This document shows positions 32,555-46,260 of a DNA stretch of 64,000 bases, in pieces (position 1 is the first letter of the stretch; each line of letters starts with the position of its first letter). The notes beneath the pieces are model-generated. The model was not told the origin of the DNA. It searched no databases and saw only the letters and a program-made list of their open reading frames with translations. The stretch comes from Steromphala cineraria. Its lineage: Eukaryota; Mollusca; Gastropoda; Trochida; Trochidae. The translations under genes and the position numbers were made by a program. The stretch spans positions 68,343,226-68,407,225 of the forward strand of contig OU744723.1 in the NCBI GenBank assembly GCA_916613615.1, written 5' to 3'.

Positions 32555-33985
32555 TGATTGTATAGGTGATATACTTTATGTAGCTATAGTTTTCCAAATT
32601 CCAGTTATTTTTCGTCTAGTGTCTTAGTTAAAGTGAATATTTCACGAGTGCCTCCCATGAAATAAACCTGGTATTTGGGAAGCTACATTAAAGGGGCCTG
32701 CAACCCGAATATTTAACTTCCAAGCTTTGGGGAACCCTGTTATGTATCACTATATAGAACCAGGAGATTTAGGTAAGGGAGGACGGGGAGGACGGGGACT
32801 TTTACTTGAATAAATTGTTCCAATCGGAGACGCATGTTCTTTGCTCTTTGTTTTGATAGTTATCAGTACACTTTCTGACTATGAATAGTAAAACATCTCG
32901 TTCGTTCCGCTTAAATTCCAAAAAATTAATGATAGATACGTCTCCTATCTCAATTATGATATAAATGTTTAAACATTAATACGGTAATTCAAATTTATGT
33001 TGCTTTAAAAGATAGCTGACGGTGAGTTTAATACAAGAGCCAGTGATTAATTAGAAGATAAATAGTTGCGCTAGTAAACTTTCCGGGATTCATTGTTTCC
33101 AATACCCGCAAATTTAGTTTAAACCCGACGAATTTCCCATTGACTTTCAGTTTAATTACATGTTGCAAGAATATTTTTACTTAATTGAGTGTTGATTGAA
33201 TAACATAAATTTAAAAATGATCTCAGCTACAAGTTCAAAATTTTCATTGTTATAGGATGACATTAGAATATTTTATCATACTTTAGGCCCTATGTCGATA
33301 CTTTCTTCAAACCTTTAATCGTAAATAAATCATCCATAACGTTATGTTTTGAAACATGAAATTTGAAAATGGCCTGTTCAGAACCATTATGTCCGTGAAA
33401 CGATGAGGTACATTGAGTGAACGACAAGTCATTGACAAGGCGAGACATTCAGCGCTCTCGTTACAGTAAAAAAAATTGACGGAACCGAATTCCTAGTTGA
33501 TAAAAAAAAGGAATGTCGTTTCCGAATGTGGAATGCAAAAATATATAGCGAATAACTACAAAACAGCTCACATGCATATGCAAAATATATATCTATTAAG
33601 GGTGTCAACGCTCATCCATATATATTGATGAAAATATACAATAAATGTAACACCATAACATTATTATAATAATCAGTTTCCAAATTAAAGCTTGCCAATT
33701 ATTTCGTACCACCCACATGGTCACGTGGGTATAAATTTGGTACAGCTCTGTCCATTGGTCGTTCGAAATACCAGGATATGCTTAAAACAAATATCATTGG
33801 CTGAAACTTCCCTTTGAAGTCTCCAAGAGTAATATAGAGAGAAACTTCTGCCATTAGTTTTCAATATCAAATGTAGCATAACTTTGGGGTCTCTGGACCC
33901 CAAAGCAATAACAAGTTTGTGTCACGTGATCCCCCTTACCGCCTGGATGCTCTAATAACGATGGTCAATGGGAAACAGTAGCGAG
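32555..33985. other. FUT-B 3' flank; no gene recognised
   Basis: AT-rich sequence. At 33050-33125 a stretch (AGAAGATAAATAGTTGCG, TTTCCGGGATTCATTG) repeats the flank just upstream of the Penelope fragment at 25660-25710, so a Penelope relic may be present. ATTGG motifs occur near 33755 and 33795. No coding frame was recognised. Confidence 0.45.
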
Positions 33986-34544
33986 TTATCTTCTCCTGCC
34001 AAAATAGAGGGCGCGTCGAATGTATTGGTCCTTTACTTACTTCCGGGTTATCAACTTGCATTACCGCGTAGATATGAATTAGAGAAACACACAATAAAAC
34101 AATGATCAAAATGTAACAGTACTGTACGATAACATTGGAACATATCCGAGGAACGACAAAGTGAGTGAGTGAGTGTCTTTATAAAGGATATTTACGAAAG
34201 TTATTCAGTCGTGGCTGGCAAACAGTGAAAGTAGAGACGGCACAGTAGTGTGTTTGTATGTATTGTTTTTGTACCTCATGTTGACATATTTGAAAATAAT
34301 ATGATTGAACAAATATCCAGCGTCATTTTACCACTATATAATTGTATTTTGGCGAAAAAGTATTTACGTCTATAAAACTTACATAACGACTATGTCTTAT
34401 AAACCAGAAGTAGGTAAATCTGTCAGATAATTTGTGTTTGTGTTTGTAAACAAACGAAAAGAAAGACACGTTTTATTACCAAAATCATGAATGGCAACAG
34501 TTTTAATATAATTTAATTTGCTGTTTTTGAATAGAAGGATGAAT

Positions 34545-35105
34545 ATCAACAACAATACTTTATTCGGCCTTAAATCTATTGATTTTTAAAACAATATTTT
34601 ATTCCATAATCGAGACAAGATTACAAAATACATTAATTACATTTATTACAAATACACAGGAAAATGATGAGCAAACAGGCTAAACGGTCTATATCAATGC
34701 TTCTCTTTCAAAAGAATCAAAACAAACCAAAATCAAGTTTGTAAATACATAAGAGGTCAGGAAATACAGTAAATCCCCTTCAGTAAATAAGTGCCAATAA
34801 AATGCCTTTGGTACTAAAACTGAAACGGATAACTTAAGAAAACGTCTGGTATCGGTAATGACATAATAAACAGATTTTACAATGGATTCCTTTTTTATTC
34901 ATGACACAGATTCGTCGCCGCTAAGAATAGCTTTCAAACTAATATTATTTTGAAAAAAGTGTTGGTTCAATCTGAATCTATCATATAGAGGAGACTGAAG
35001 GAAGTCATGAAAACGATCCTCCCGAATTTTACCAGGCACGGTTTTCTGACAAACCTCTATCAAATAGAGAAAAAAATGACTTTTTCGTTGACCAAAGGAT
35101 GTTTA
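34545..35105 (-). mobile_element. LINE 3' end, decayed
   Basis: The minus strand gives EDRFHDFLQSPLYDRFRLNQ, the H-x-L-x-x-C-P-L-Y-x-x-x-R type motif of LINE C-termini (Cys replaced by Ser). A tail follows (IVKSVYYVITDTRRFLKL, after a stop), then a 3' UTR ending GGAATAAAATATTG and GGCCGAATAAAGTATTG. 5'-truncated. Confidence 0.65.
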
Positions 35106-35109
35106 CTCT

Positions 35110-37290
35110 TTAAATGTTGGGGATAAAGTTTTGTCGCATGAAACGAATATTTTGAATTGCGATAATGATACTTTATAATTATATAATATCTAATACGGAT
35201 ATTGTAAAACTACATTTTAACATAATCAACAAAACAAAGACAGAATGTTAAATATTTTGCACATTGAAAGGGACAGTAAATTAAATTCTATTGAGAAGTT
35301 GTATAGAAAGTGATTTTATTTTGTAACCACAGTAAACTCATTCAAATCATTTCTGATCATTTACTTATATCATAGACATGTTATTTTCATTGGTCAACTC
35401 TTCAATCGCTAATACGAGTTTGTTCAAGCTTTTTTTGATTTTTTATCTCGGTTGTACTTAAATTTTGACCTTATTCCTCAACCAGTTTGTGTATGACAAC
35501 TATTACATGCAATAATATTGCAGCGGCCCTTGAGTTATTTATCAATGCATGCAATAAATGTATATTTTGAAAAAAAAATCAAACAAGTAAATTGGATGTT
35601 GATCTAATGATCTTTCAATCCTACGTGACTTGTTTTTCAGTCTTCCGCGAAATATATAATAGAGTTGCCGTTTTAATGGGTTTCTTTTAGTAGAAAGATT
35701 GCAATTAAACATCCGTTTTGCTCAAAAACTAAATTTATTACTGTAAAATGTTATTCAAATAGTTTAAGTGTCAAAAGATGTTTTTACTTTTCAATCAAAA
35801 TGTATGTTGATGACTTTTATATTTACCACTGTATTACATAAAATCGTAATTTCTTTACATACATATACATATACAACTTTAGATAACTTTCTATATACAA
35901 TCATGAGCTGAAAAATATTCCCTTACTTTCTACTTCAACTTTTTTTTTACGGTTACAAATACTCATTTTACCATGGCAAAGCTCAAAACAGGTTTATAGA
36001 CGGGGTGTTTTCGGAGATAATGTAAAATATATAATATAAATAAACAGAACGGAGAGTTTGTATCATTGCATAAACAAAAAGTTGTTTTTTATTTGCAAAG
36101 ATACGACTCTTTTTGAAAGTGAGCTCTATATTGTGTTATTTCGATGTTAAGTTTCTAATTTTCATTTTTTATATACTGTTACTTTGTGTTTCTGGTAAGA
36201 ATGGTATCCTGTGCAACTGTAAAAAGGTCAATCCTGTCTGGACATTTTATTGTGGAAGCGAAATTCAAGAGGACTTTATCAAATATACATGAATGTGATA
36301 AGTACAGGATTATTTCTAGCTTAATTTCAATATGTTCGTGTTCATGTTTTAACAATTTGACAAAGAATAGAGCCCATCATTCAAAATGATTCACAGTGTG
36401 AATTAAAGCCAATCAACGGAGAATGCATGAACTTCAAATCTACAACGGCATATAAGTGTCATAATTGATTACTTTGTTGATATGCTCATTTCATTATTTG
36501 TTAATATGAAATAAATGCTCATTTCATTATTAATTAATATTTGTTAATCTATCAATCCATCTATTTCTTTCTTAACTTTGTCAACAAATTAGCATAAAAC
36601 GGTCTATTTTGAATCGTTGGAAGATTATCTGTCAAACCAGTTTGAATTGTCGCATTCTCCGTAAGCTCAAAACTCTAAAATAGAAATGATAAATTAACCA
36701 GAAATTTTTTCTGCGTCAACCGACGTCCGTTATCAAACAGTATCATATGATGTTAAAAATTGGCAGTAAATTAGACGAAATAGACCTGAAAATGTACGAA
36801 TAAGCTAATATCAGCTAATTAATGGTAAACATTAAATATTCTCATACTTACCTGAATCTTATTTTTATTTATTCATAAAGCATCAATCACCTGGCAGGTA
36901 CCAGCTCCAATTATATCTATATTATCGAAATGTATGTAGGCATAAATGTCAATTTGAATTTGTCAATTATTTAAACATGTTATGATCTTTTTGTAAAGCT
37001 TCAAACTTGATTGACTTTCAATCATTGAAGAGAAATTCAACCTTGATGGTAAGGGTCACGAACTTCGAAAAATCGAGGAAATAGTTTGAAACATCGTAAA
37101 AAAACCTTCATGTACAGTACACCAATCCAGTCTAATCATTTCGGTAATCTTAAAAAAATCCCATAGACATAGTTTGTTGATCTTTTAGAAATCTATACCT
37201 AATGTTGATGAAAACACTGTCGCCAATAAAAAATTCTATGATGTGACGCAGTGCAGATAGGCTTTCTACTTTTACGAGGTCAAATTTCAT
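35110..37290. other. No gene recognised
   Basis: AT-rich sequence with short motif-less frames. The 67-codon frame at 36186-36389 has no recognisable family or splice context. Confidence 0.5.
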
Positions 37291-37583
37291 AGTTTCGCAT
37301 CGCAAAACTTTGAATGCGGAAGTAAACGAGGACCAATACATTCGACGCGCCACCTACACGCTCTCTCAAGGGAGGTAACTCCCCACTTTCTCCCATTAGG
37401 TACTATTCTATTCATTTTATGATATTTACTGAAATATGTAATTCTATTTACTTTAAAACTTCAAAGTTGGCCCAGATTGATCGAATAGCTGAAAGTAGTT
37501 CCGGCACCTCACCAGTGACGATAAGATATAATAGTTATCGTCGCTGTAACCTGCTAGAAGATTTATTTCACTGATCTAAAAAG

Positions 37584-37723
37584 ATAGTATCATATGGGTA
37601 TTTTCATATCACATTCTGTATCAGCCCGAGACCTCAATATCAGCCCGAGAGCTTTAGCTCGAGGGTTGATATTGGTCGAGGGCTGATACAGAATGTGATA
37701 TGAAAATACCCATTTTATACTAT
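37584..37723. repeat. Long palindrome
   Basis: The arms are about 55 bases (GGGTATTTTCATATCACATT ... AATGTGATATGAAAATACCC) around a centre with a second inverted pair (GAGAGCTTTAGCTCGAGGGTT). Confidence 0.88.
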
Positions 37724-38070
37724 TTTTATCAAATATACTTACCAAACAAACAACGGAGATAATTGTTACATTTTAAATTTTGAATTCATGTCATTAATAT
37801 AAGTGTCCACTTGTTAAATGTTAAGTGACACAAACCGATAGTCAACACTCCTGAGCATACACCTCTTGCGACGTTTGAGATTATGTTTCTCTCTAGATAT
37901 ATTTCCAAACTGGAATTGTATCAAACAGACAAATCCTATCCGCAAGTGACTGTAGCGTTTTCTTTGCGATGTCGACCATGTTCAAACGTCAGCTGTACCA
38001 AGGGAGACAACTCTAAGTTCCTCGCGACTTCGATCTATTTTTCGCACTGTTGCCTAGGGATCCACGTTCA

Positions 38071-38130
38071 AGTCCCTTGACGACGGGCTGATACAGGTTT
38101 TTGCCCTTGACGACGGGCTGATACAGGTTA
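38071..38130 (+). repeat. Short tandem duplication
   Basis: CCCTTGACGACGGGCTGATA plus CAGGTT occurs twice in a row. GGGCTGATACAG also occurs in the right arm of the palindrome at 37584-37723. Confidence 0.75.
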
Positions 38131-38420
38131 TCTACCCTGCGGGCTGTTAAGGGGTGCTTGACGGAGGGTGTATCATGCATTCAAAATCTCTGTATTTTTA
38201 ACCAAGTATATGATAAAACCCAGTATATCGATCATATAATAAAACCCGGTATTTTATCGTTGATGTCGATATAGTTGAATGCCTTGTATTGCATGTACCG
38301 TTATAATCATTTTTATAGAAGGCTGTGTATGACGTACAATGGTAATATGGTAATATTTCCTTCTAGGTTTGAATAAGCAATTCTAAAATAATCCTTAATC
38401 TCAGTGAATTGTTGGGGATC

Positions 38421-39284
38421 ATATACACAAAGAACTTAGTTAAGCACCCCTCTATGTTTTCAGAAAAAAACTTCTGCTAATAAACCATACAAAGTTCCAG
38501 AAAAACAATTAGGGTTTTTCGATAAAATGATCATTTAGCAATGTAGAAATGAAAACTTCACTCAATTTACGATTCACTGTCTTTTGATAACTTATTTCCC
38601 CCGACTTGGTATTTTTGAAAATCCAACTTTACTTATAACTGAAAATGAAAGTAAATATTTTTTGCTGCAATTTGGTTATGATAATTCTCTTGACTGAATT
38701 TATGGTTTTAAGTAAGGACCTCTTAGGAAATGTTCGTTGTTAGAGCAGTATGAGCCTTCAAAATCACAAAATTATCAAATATCAAATTTCAAAAAAGCTT
38801 CCCTAAGAAAATACCGGCGACTCTTTAAGATAATGGTTTATCTAAAGGGGGAAGAAGTGTTTGACCCACAAGTCCAACTCAAAGAATCTCAATTTTACTC
38901 ACAGATTTGAAAGATTTCGAAATTTTCTCTATTATGGTTGAAAAAAGTACTGAAAATTCAATGTCCTGCTAGGCTTTTATCGTGCATGATAAAAAAAGGT
39001 TTCTCTAATTGAATGTCAACTAGGGATCAAAAATGTTATTTTTGATTGGGTGGTTTCTCACCAAAGACAATAGTTACATTTTGCAAAATTTCAGTGGTCT
39101 CACATTTTTTCTCATATTTTCAATTAGTTTGTATTATAAGGATTTTTACGTCAATTAAATAGTAAATAAAACGGCAATTGTTATATCTAGAGTTGTCAAT
39201 ACATCAAACATATCACAATATTAAAAAAACTCCCAATTTCATTTTACAAAATGGGAGTTGCTTAATTAAGTTCTTTGTGTATAT
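38421..39284. mobile_element. Non-autonomous DNA element with ATATACACAAAGAACTTA ends
   Basis: The left end ATATACACAAAGAACTTAGT and right end AATTAAGTTCTTTGTGTATA are inverted copies of about 27 bp. The 0.86-kb AT-rich interior has no transposase frame. Confidence 0.75.
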
Positions 39285-39852
39285 ATATTAAAACAATAAA
39301 CAAAATCTCATGTTATTTGAACTTGTGAATTGTACTTCTACGAACAATTGTGACTGTTTTTAGATTTAGTTTAAAGCAATTATTTATCGTATTTTTGCCA
39401 TTTCGAGATGAATGTGTGAAATTTGTTATCTATATAATTAACAATGCCCTTGGCGTTCGTATCAAAGCCAATCAAAATGTGATGAAAATCATAGATTGGC
39501 TCGTTTAGCTAAAACTCACTTGATAACTAAAATGATAACAGTAAGTCACAGTAAATATGGTTGCAAATGTGTGCTTGATACTTTATAATGTTGTCAATAA
39601 CTTCCGACAACTAGGTTCATTAAGGAGATGTTTTAATCTCCGAACAAAATATCGAAAATTGAAAGAAAAAATCGAAAACGTTTGCTATTGCGCACAATGG
39701 CCTTGTTGAAAGAAGGTAACTAAAATTTGTCTAGTTGATAAAACATTTCTTAATGATCAATAATTTGTATTCCACTGAGCAAGCAAAGGTAGATTATAAC
39801 ATAACTGATAACTATTTATATCATACAATGCACATACTGTACCTTGTCATTC
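39285..39852. other. Left flank of satellite, no gene recognised
   Basis: AT-rich unique-looking sequence. The long open frame that enters the array starts here (39735) but has no coding hallmarks. Confidence 0.4.
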
Positions 39853-42800
39853 ATTCTACCATCATCGCATATTGTTTGTATGCATCAGTTTTGTTCCGAG
39901 TTATGTCGAGGACTGCAGCTGCTCTTCATGTTTGGATCTTTAATTCTATCATCATCGCATATTGTTTGTATGCATCAGTTTTGTTCCGAGTTATGTCGAG
40001 GACTGCAGCTGCTCTTCATGTTTGGATCTTTAATTCTATCATCATCGCATATTGTTTGTATGCATCAGTTTTGTTCCGAGTTATGTCGAGGACTGCAGCT
40101 GCTCTTCATGTTTGTATATTTAATTCTACCACCATCGCATATTGTTTGTATGCATCAGTTTTGTTCCGAGTTATGTCGAGGACTGCAGCTGCTCTTCATG
40201 TTTGGATCTTTAATTCTACCATCATCGCATATTGTTTGTATGCATCAGTTTTGTTCCGAGTTATGTCGAGGACTGCAGCTGCTCTTCATGTTTGGATCTT
40301 TAATTCTATCATCATCGCATATTGTTTGTATGCATCAGTTTTGTTCCGAGTTATGTCGAGGACTGCAGCTGCTCTTCATGTTTGGATCTTTAATTCTATC
40401 ATCATCGCATATTGTTTGTATGCATCAGTTTTGTTCCGAGTTATGTCGAGGACTGCAGCTGCTCTTCATGTTTGGATCTTTAATTCTATCATCATCGCAT
40501 ATTGTTTGTATGCATCAGTTTTGTTCCGAGTTATGTCGAGGACTGCAGCTGCTCTTCATGTTTGTATATTTAATTCTACCACCATCGCATATTGTTTGTA
40601 TGCATCAGTTTTGTTCCGAGTTATGTCGAGGACTGCAGCTGCTCTTCATGTTTGGATCTTTAATTCTACCATCATCGCATATTGTTTGTATGCATCAGTT
40701 TTGTTCCGAGTTATGTCGAGGACTGCAGCTGCTCTTCATGTTTGGATCTTTAATTCTATCATCATCGCATATTGTTTGTATGCATCAGTTTTGTTCCGAG
40801 TTATGTCGAGGACTGCAGCTGCTCTTCATGTTTGGATCTTTAATTCTATCATCATCGCATATTGTTTGTATGCATCAGTTTTGTTCCGAGTTATGTCGAG
40901 GACTGCAGCTGCTCTTCATGTTTGGATCTTTAATTCTATCATCATCGCATATTGTTTGTATGCATCAGTTTTGTTCCGAGTTATTTCGAGGACTGCAGCT
41001 GCTCTTCATGTTTGTATATTTAATTCTACCACCATCGCATATTGTTTGTATGCATCAGTTTTGTTCCGAGTTATGTCGAGGACTGCAGCTGCTCTTCATG
41101 TTTGGATCTTTAATTCTATCATCATCGCATATTGTTTGTATGCATCAGTTTTGTTCCGAGTTATGTCGAGGACTGCAGCTGCTCTTCATGTTTGGATCTT
41201 TAATTCTATCATCATCGCATATTGTTTGTATGCATCAGTTTTGTTCCGAGTTATGTCGAGGACTGCAGCTGCTCTTCATGTTTGGATCTTTAATTCTACC
41301 ATCATCGCATATTGTTTGTATGCATCAGTTTTGTTCCGAGTTATGTCGAGGACTGCAGCTGCTCTTCATGTTTGTATCTTTAATTCTATCATCATCGCAT
41401 ATTGTTTGTATGCATCAGTTTTGTTCCGAGTTATGTCGAGGACTGCAGCTGCTCTTCATGTTTGGATCTTTAATTCTATCATCATCGCATATTGTTTGTA
41501 TGCATCAGTTTTGTTCCGAGTTATGTCGAGGACTGCAGCTGCTCTTCATGTTTGGATCTTTAATTCTATCATCATCGCATATTGTTTGTATGCATCAGTT
41601 TTGTTCCGAGTTATGTCGAGGACTGCAGCTGCTCTTCATGTTTGGATCTTTAATTCTACCATCATCGCATATTGTTTGTATGCATCAGTTTTGTTCCGAG
41701 TAATTTCGAGGACTGCAGCTGCTCTTCATGTTTGGATCTTTAATTCTATCATAATCGCATATTGTTTGTATGCATCAGTTTTGTTCCGAGTTATTTCGAG
41801 GACTGCAGCTGCTCTTCATGTTTGGATCTTTAATTCTACCATCATCGCATATTGTTTGTATGCATCAGTTTTGTTCCGAGTTATTTCGAGGACTGCAGCT
41901 GCTCTTCATGTTTGGATCTTTAATTCTACCATCATCGCATATTGTTTGTATGCATCAGTTTTGTTCCGAGTTATGTCGAGGACTGCAGCTGCTCTTCATG
42001 TTTGGATCTTTAATTCTATCATCATCGCATATTGTTTGTATGCATCAGATTTGTTCCGAGTTATGTCGAGGACTGCAGCTGCTCTTCATGTTTGGATCTT
42101 TAATTCTATCATCATCGCATATTGTTTGTATGCATCAGTTTTGTTCCGAGTTATTTCGAGGACTGCAGCTGCTCTTCATGTTTGGATCTTTAATTCTACC
42201 ATCATCGCATATTGTTTGTATGCATCAGTTTTGTTCCGAGTTATGTCGAGGACTGCAGCTGCTCTTCATGTTTGGATCTTTAATTCTATCATCATCGCAT
42301 AGTGTTTGTATGCATCAGTTTTGTTCCGAGTTATGTCGAGGACTGCAGCTGCTCTTCATGTTTGGATCTTTAATTCTATCATCATCGCATATTGTTTGTA
42401 TGCATCAGTTTTGTTCCGAGTTATTTCGAGGACTGCAGCTGCTCTTCATGTTTGGATCTTTAATTCTACCATCATCGCATATTGTTTGTATGCATCAGTT
42501 TTGTTCCGAGTAATTTCGAGGACTGCAGCTGCTCTTCATGTTTGGATCTTTAATTCTATCATCATCGCATATTGTTTGTATGCATCAGTTTTGTTCCGAG
42601 TTATGTCGAGGACTGCAGCTGCTCTTCATGTTTGGATCTTTAATTCTACCATCATCGCATATTGTTTGTATGCATCAGTTTTGTTCCGAGTTATGTCGAG
42701 GACTGCAGCTGCTCTTCATGTTTGGATCTTTAATTCTATCATCATCGCATATTGTTTGTATGCATCAGTTTTGTTCCGAGTTATGTCGAGGACTGCAGCT

Positions 42801-45249
42801 GCTCTTCATGTTTGGATCTTTAATTCTATCATCATCGCATATTGTTTGTATGCATCAGTTTTGTTCCGAGTTATTTCGAGGACTGCAGCTGCTCTTCATG
42901 TTTGGATCTTTAATTCTACCATCATCGCATATTGTTTGTATGCATCAGTTTTGTTCCGAGTAATTTCGAGGACTGCAGCTGCTCTTCATGTTTGGATCTT
43001 TAATTCTATCATCATCGCATAGTGTTTGTATGCATCAGTTTTGTTCCGAGTTATTTCGAGGACTGCAGCTGCTCTTCATGTTTGGATCTTTAATTCTACC
43101 ATCATCGCATATTGTTTGTATGCAACAGTTTTGTTCCGAGTTATGTCGAGGACTGCAGCTGCTCTTCATGTTTGGATCTTTAATTCTATCATCATCGCAT
43201 AGTGTTTGTATGCATCAGTTTTGTTCCGAGTTATTTCGAGGACTGCAGCTGCTCTTCATGTTTGGATCTTTAATTCTACCATCATCGCATATTGTTTGTA
43301 TGCATCAGTTTTGTTCCGAGTTATGTCGAGGACTGCAGCTGCTCTTCATGTTTGGATCTTTAATTCTTTCATCATCGCATAGTGTTTGTATGCATCAGTT
43401 TTGTTCCGAGTTATGTCGAGGACTGCAGCTGCTCTTCATGTTTGGATCTTTAATTCTATCATCATCGCATATTGTTTGTATGCATCAGTTTTGTTCCGAG
43501 TTATTTCGAGGACTGCAGCTGCTCTTCATGTTTGGATCTTAAATTCTACCATCATCGCATATTGTTTGTATGCATCAGTTTTGTTCCGAGTAATTTCGAG
43601 GACTGCAGCTGCTCTTCATGTTTGGATCTTTAATTCTATCATCATCGCATATTGTTTGTATGCATCAGTTTTGTTCCGAGTTATGTCGAGGACTGCAGCT
43701 GCTCTTCATGTTTGGATCTTTAATTCTACCATCATCGCATATTGTTTGTATGCATCAGTTTTGTTCCGAGTTATGTCGAGGACTGCAGCTGCTATTCATG
43801 TTTGGATCTTTAATTCTATCATCATCGCATATTGTTTGTATGCATCAGTTTTGTTCCGAGTTATGTCGAGGACTGCAGCTGCTCTTCATGTTTGGATCTT
43901 TAATTCTATCATCATCGCATAGTGTTTGTATGCATCAGTTTTGTTCCGAGTTATGTCGAGGACTGCAGCTGCTCTTCATGTTTGGATCTTTAATTCTATC
44001 ATCATCGCATATTGTTTGTATGCATCAGTTTTGTTCCGAGTTATTTCGAGGACTGCAGCTGCTCTTCATGTTTGGATCTTTAATTCTATCATCATCGCAT
44101 AGTGTTTGTATGCATCAGTTTTGTTCCGAGTAATTTCGAGGACTGCAGCTGCTCTTCATGTTTGGATCTTTAATTCTATCATCATCGCATATTGTTTGTA
44201 TGCATCAGTTTTGTTCCGAGTTATGTCGAGGACTGCAGCTGCTCTTCATGTTTGGATCTTTAATTCTACCATCATCGCATATTGTTTGTATGCATCAGTT
44301 TTGTTCCGAGTAATTTCGAGGACTGCAGCTGCTCTTCATGTTTGGATCTTTAATTCTATCATCATCGCATATTGTTTGTATGCATCAGTTTTGTTCCGAG
44401 TTATGTCGAGGACTGCAGCTGCTCTTCATGTTTGGATCTTTAATTCTACCATCATCGCATATTGTTTGTATGCATCAGTTTTGTTCCGAGTTATGTCGAG
44501 GACTGCAGCTGCTTTTCATGTTTGGATCTTTAATTCTATCATCATCGCATATTGTTTGTATGCATCAGTTTTGTTCCGAGTTATGTCGAGGACTGCAGCT
44601 GCTCTTCATGTTTGGATCTTTAATTCTACCATCATCGCATATTGTTTGTATGCATCAGTTTTGTTCCGAGTTATTTCGAGGACTGCAGCTGCTCTTCATG
44701 TTTGGATCTTTAATTCTATCATCATCGCATATTGTTTGTATGCATCAGTTTTGTTCCGAGTTATGTCGAGGACTGCAGCTGCTCTTCATGTTTGGATCTT
44801 TAATTCTACCATCATCGCATATTGTTTGTATGCATCAGTTTTGTTCCGAGTTATTTCGAGGACTGCAGCTGCTCTTCATGTTTGGATCTTTAATTCTATC
44901 ATCATCGCATATTGTTTGTATGCATCAGTTTTGTTCCGAGTTATGTCGAGGACTGCAGCTGCTCTTCATGTTTGGATCTTTAATTCTATCATCATCGCAT
45001 ATTGTTTGTATGCATCAGTTTTGTTCCGAGTTATGTCGAGGACTGCAGCTGCTCTTCATGTTTGGATCTTTAATTCTATCATCATCGCATATTGTTTGTA
45101 TGCATCAGTTTTGTTCCGAGTTATGTCGAGGACTGCAGCTGCTTTTCATGTTTGGATCTTTAATTCTATCATCATCGCATATTGTTTGTATTGTATCTGT
45201 TTTGTTCCAAATTATGTCGAGGACTGCAGCTGCTCTTCGTGTTTGGACC
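39853..45249 (+). repeat. 90-bp satellite array, about 60 copies
   Basis: The unit contains CATATTGTTTGTATGCATCA, GTTTTGTTCCGAGTTATGTC and GAGGACTGCAGCTGCTCTTC, and repeats every 90 bases with very few differences. Diagnostic variants show higher-order structure: the TTTGTATATT...CCACC variant occurs at 40111, 40561 and 41011, i.e. every five units (450 bp). The 3' half instead carries GAGTAATTTCGAG and CATAGTGTTTG variants that add stop codons. The last unit (from about 45190) is diverged with a 1-base insertion. Because 90 is a multiple of three, two plus-strand frames stay open for up to 855 and 619 codons, encoding 30-residue repeats (AYCLYASVLFRVMSRTAAAL... or HIVCMHQFCSELCRGLQLLF...). 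I treat these as by-products of the repeat. Confidence 0.97.
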
Positions 45250-45930
45250 CTGCCAGTGTCAGTACAAAAAATAAGATGACAATGCTTAGATAACCGAGGC
45301 ATTTTTTTGAGAATATGATTGAGTGATATTTGTAAGATTGTGTTCACAAGTTTGTATATGATCATAAAATGCCCTGTGAACTCATGATATCGTATGCGTT
45401 TCAGATTTGGAAAACAAAGTTATGAGATAGCATTATTGCAACGATAATACACTTCATTATAATAGATATAATCAATAAATAACATGACAATTTAACATTA
45501 ATCTAAATGGAAAATTTTCATGTCTTAATCATTATTCCGAAAACCGGTAGCCTTTTGAGGAAATGGACGAAACGAACGACTGGAGATGCAGTGTTGAATA
45601 TGGTTTAAACATATTTATTTCAATAAAGAATTGGATTGGTAAACAAGCTGAAAGCTTATGTTAATACCGCTCCAAAATACAAGATGTAGAACATGTCATG
45701 GTGAATTTACAAAATATATATATATATCATTCATACAAACGCCAACAAGGTAAACAACAAAACATTGTGAATTTACAAAAGTTTTCTTATACTCTATAAA
45801 AACGCCAACACGATAACGAATGGTTGTTTAACAATATATGTTATTTATCTAAATAAATAAACACCAACAATCTTAAAAACTACAACATAAAAAAATGCCT
45901 ATAATTCATATTTTATAAATCATTTATCAA
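45250..45930. other. Right flank of satellite, no gene recognised
   Basis: AT-rich sequence with a short TA run at 45715-45728 and loosely repeated AACGCCAACA motifs (45740, 45802). It may be the 3' UTR of the LINE end that follows. Confidence 0.4.
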
Positions 45931-45934
45931 TTCA

Positions 45935-46260
45935 TCAATAAGTTGCAAATCTGCCGGTTAAATTTATAAATTCGTGCAGAGATATCAACAGTTCATTATT
46001 AACAAAAGAAGAACAATTTGGGTTTCCAAATAAGACCGATCTCAAATCAAAACCTTTATTATAGAAGAACATATTTTGCCTTATATGGGTGTACAGAGGA
46101 CATGTAAAAAAAGTAATGTGTCGAATCTTCATAGTTATGGCCACAGGAACAGGCGGGAATTTGTGATACAAATCTTTCAAACTTGTGTGCATTTAAATCG
46201 CTGCATTCAAGTCTAAGACGAGTGTGTATTATTTGAGAAAATGAATATATGTTCAGTACT
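45935..46260 (-). mobile_element. LINE 3' end with Cys knuckle
   Basis: The minus strand gives LRLECSDLNAHKFERFVSQI, then PACSCGHNYEDSTHYFF, a one-base frameshift, TCPLYTHIRQNMF and a C-terminal helix-rich tail to 45935. C-x-C-G...H-x-x-x-x-C-P-L-Y is the zinc-knuckle motif of many non-LTR retrotransposon ORF2 C-termini. 5'-truncated. Confidence 0.75.

Larger units (their letters stand above)
34010..37352. repeat. Inverted sequence pair 3.3 kb apart
   Basis: GGCGCGTCGAATGTATTGGT (34010-34029, plus CCT-TTACTTCCG) is repeated in inverse at 37323-37352. The flanks show further weak similarity (GTTA-CT-CCT). The pair could be the ends of a large DNA element or two insertions of a short repeat. 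The enclosed DNA holds a LINE end but no transposase. Confidence 0.4.

Noticed and set aside
39853..45249. CRISPR-like array
   Set aside because: There are no unique spacers between repeats; units are contiguous, and the genome is animal.
39735..45293. Very long open frames (855, 619, 395, 313 codons) as repeat-protein genes
   Set aside because: They are produced by a 90-bp satellite whose unit is a multiple of three. Two overlapping frames are open at once, variants do not favour silent positions by eye, and stops accumulate in the 3' half.
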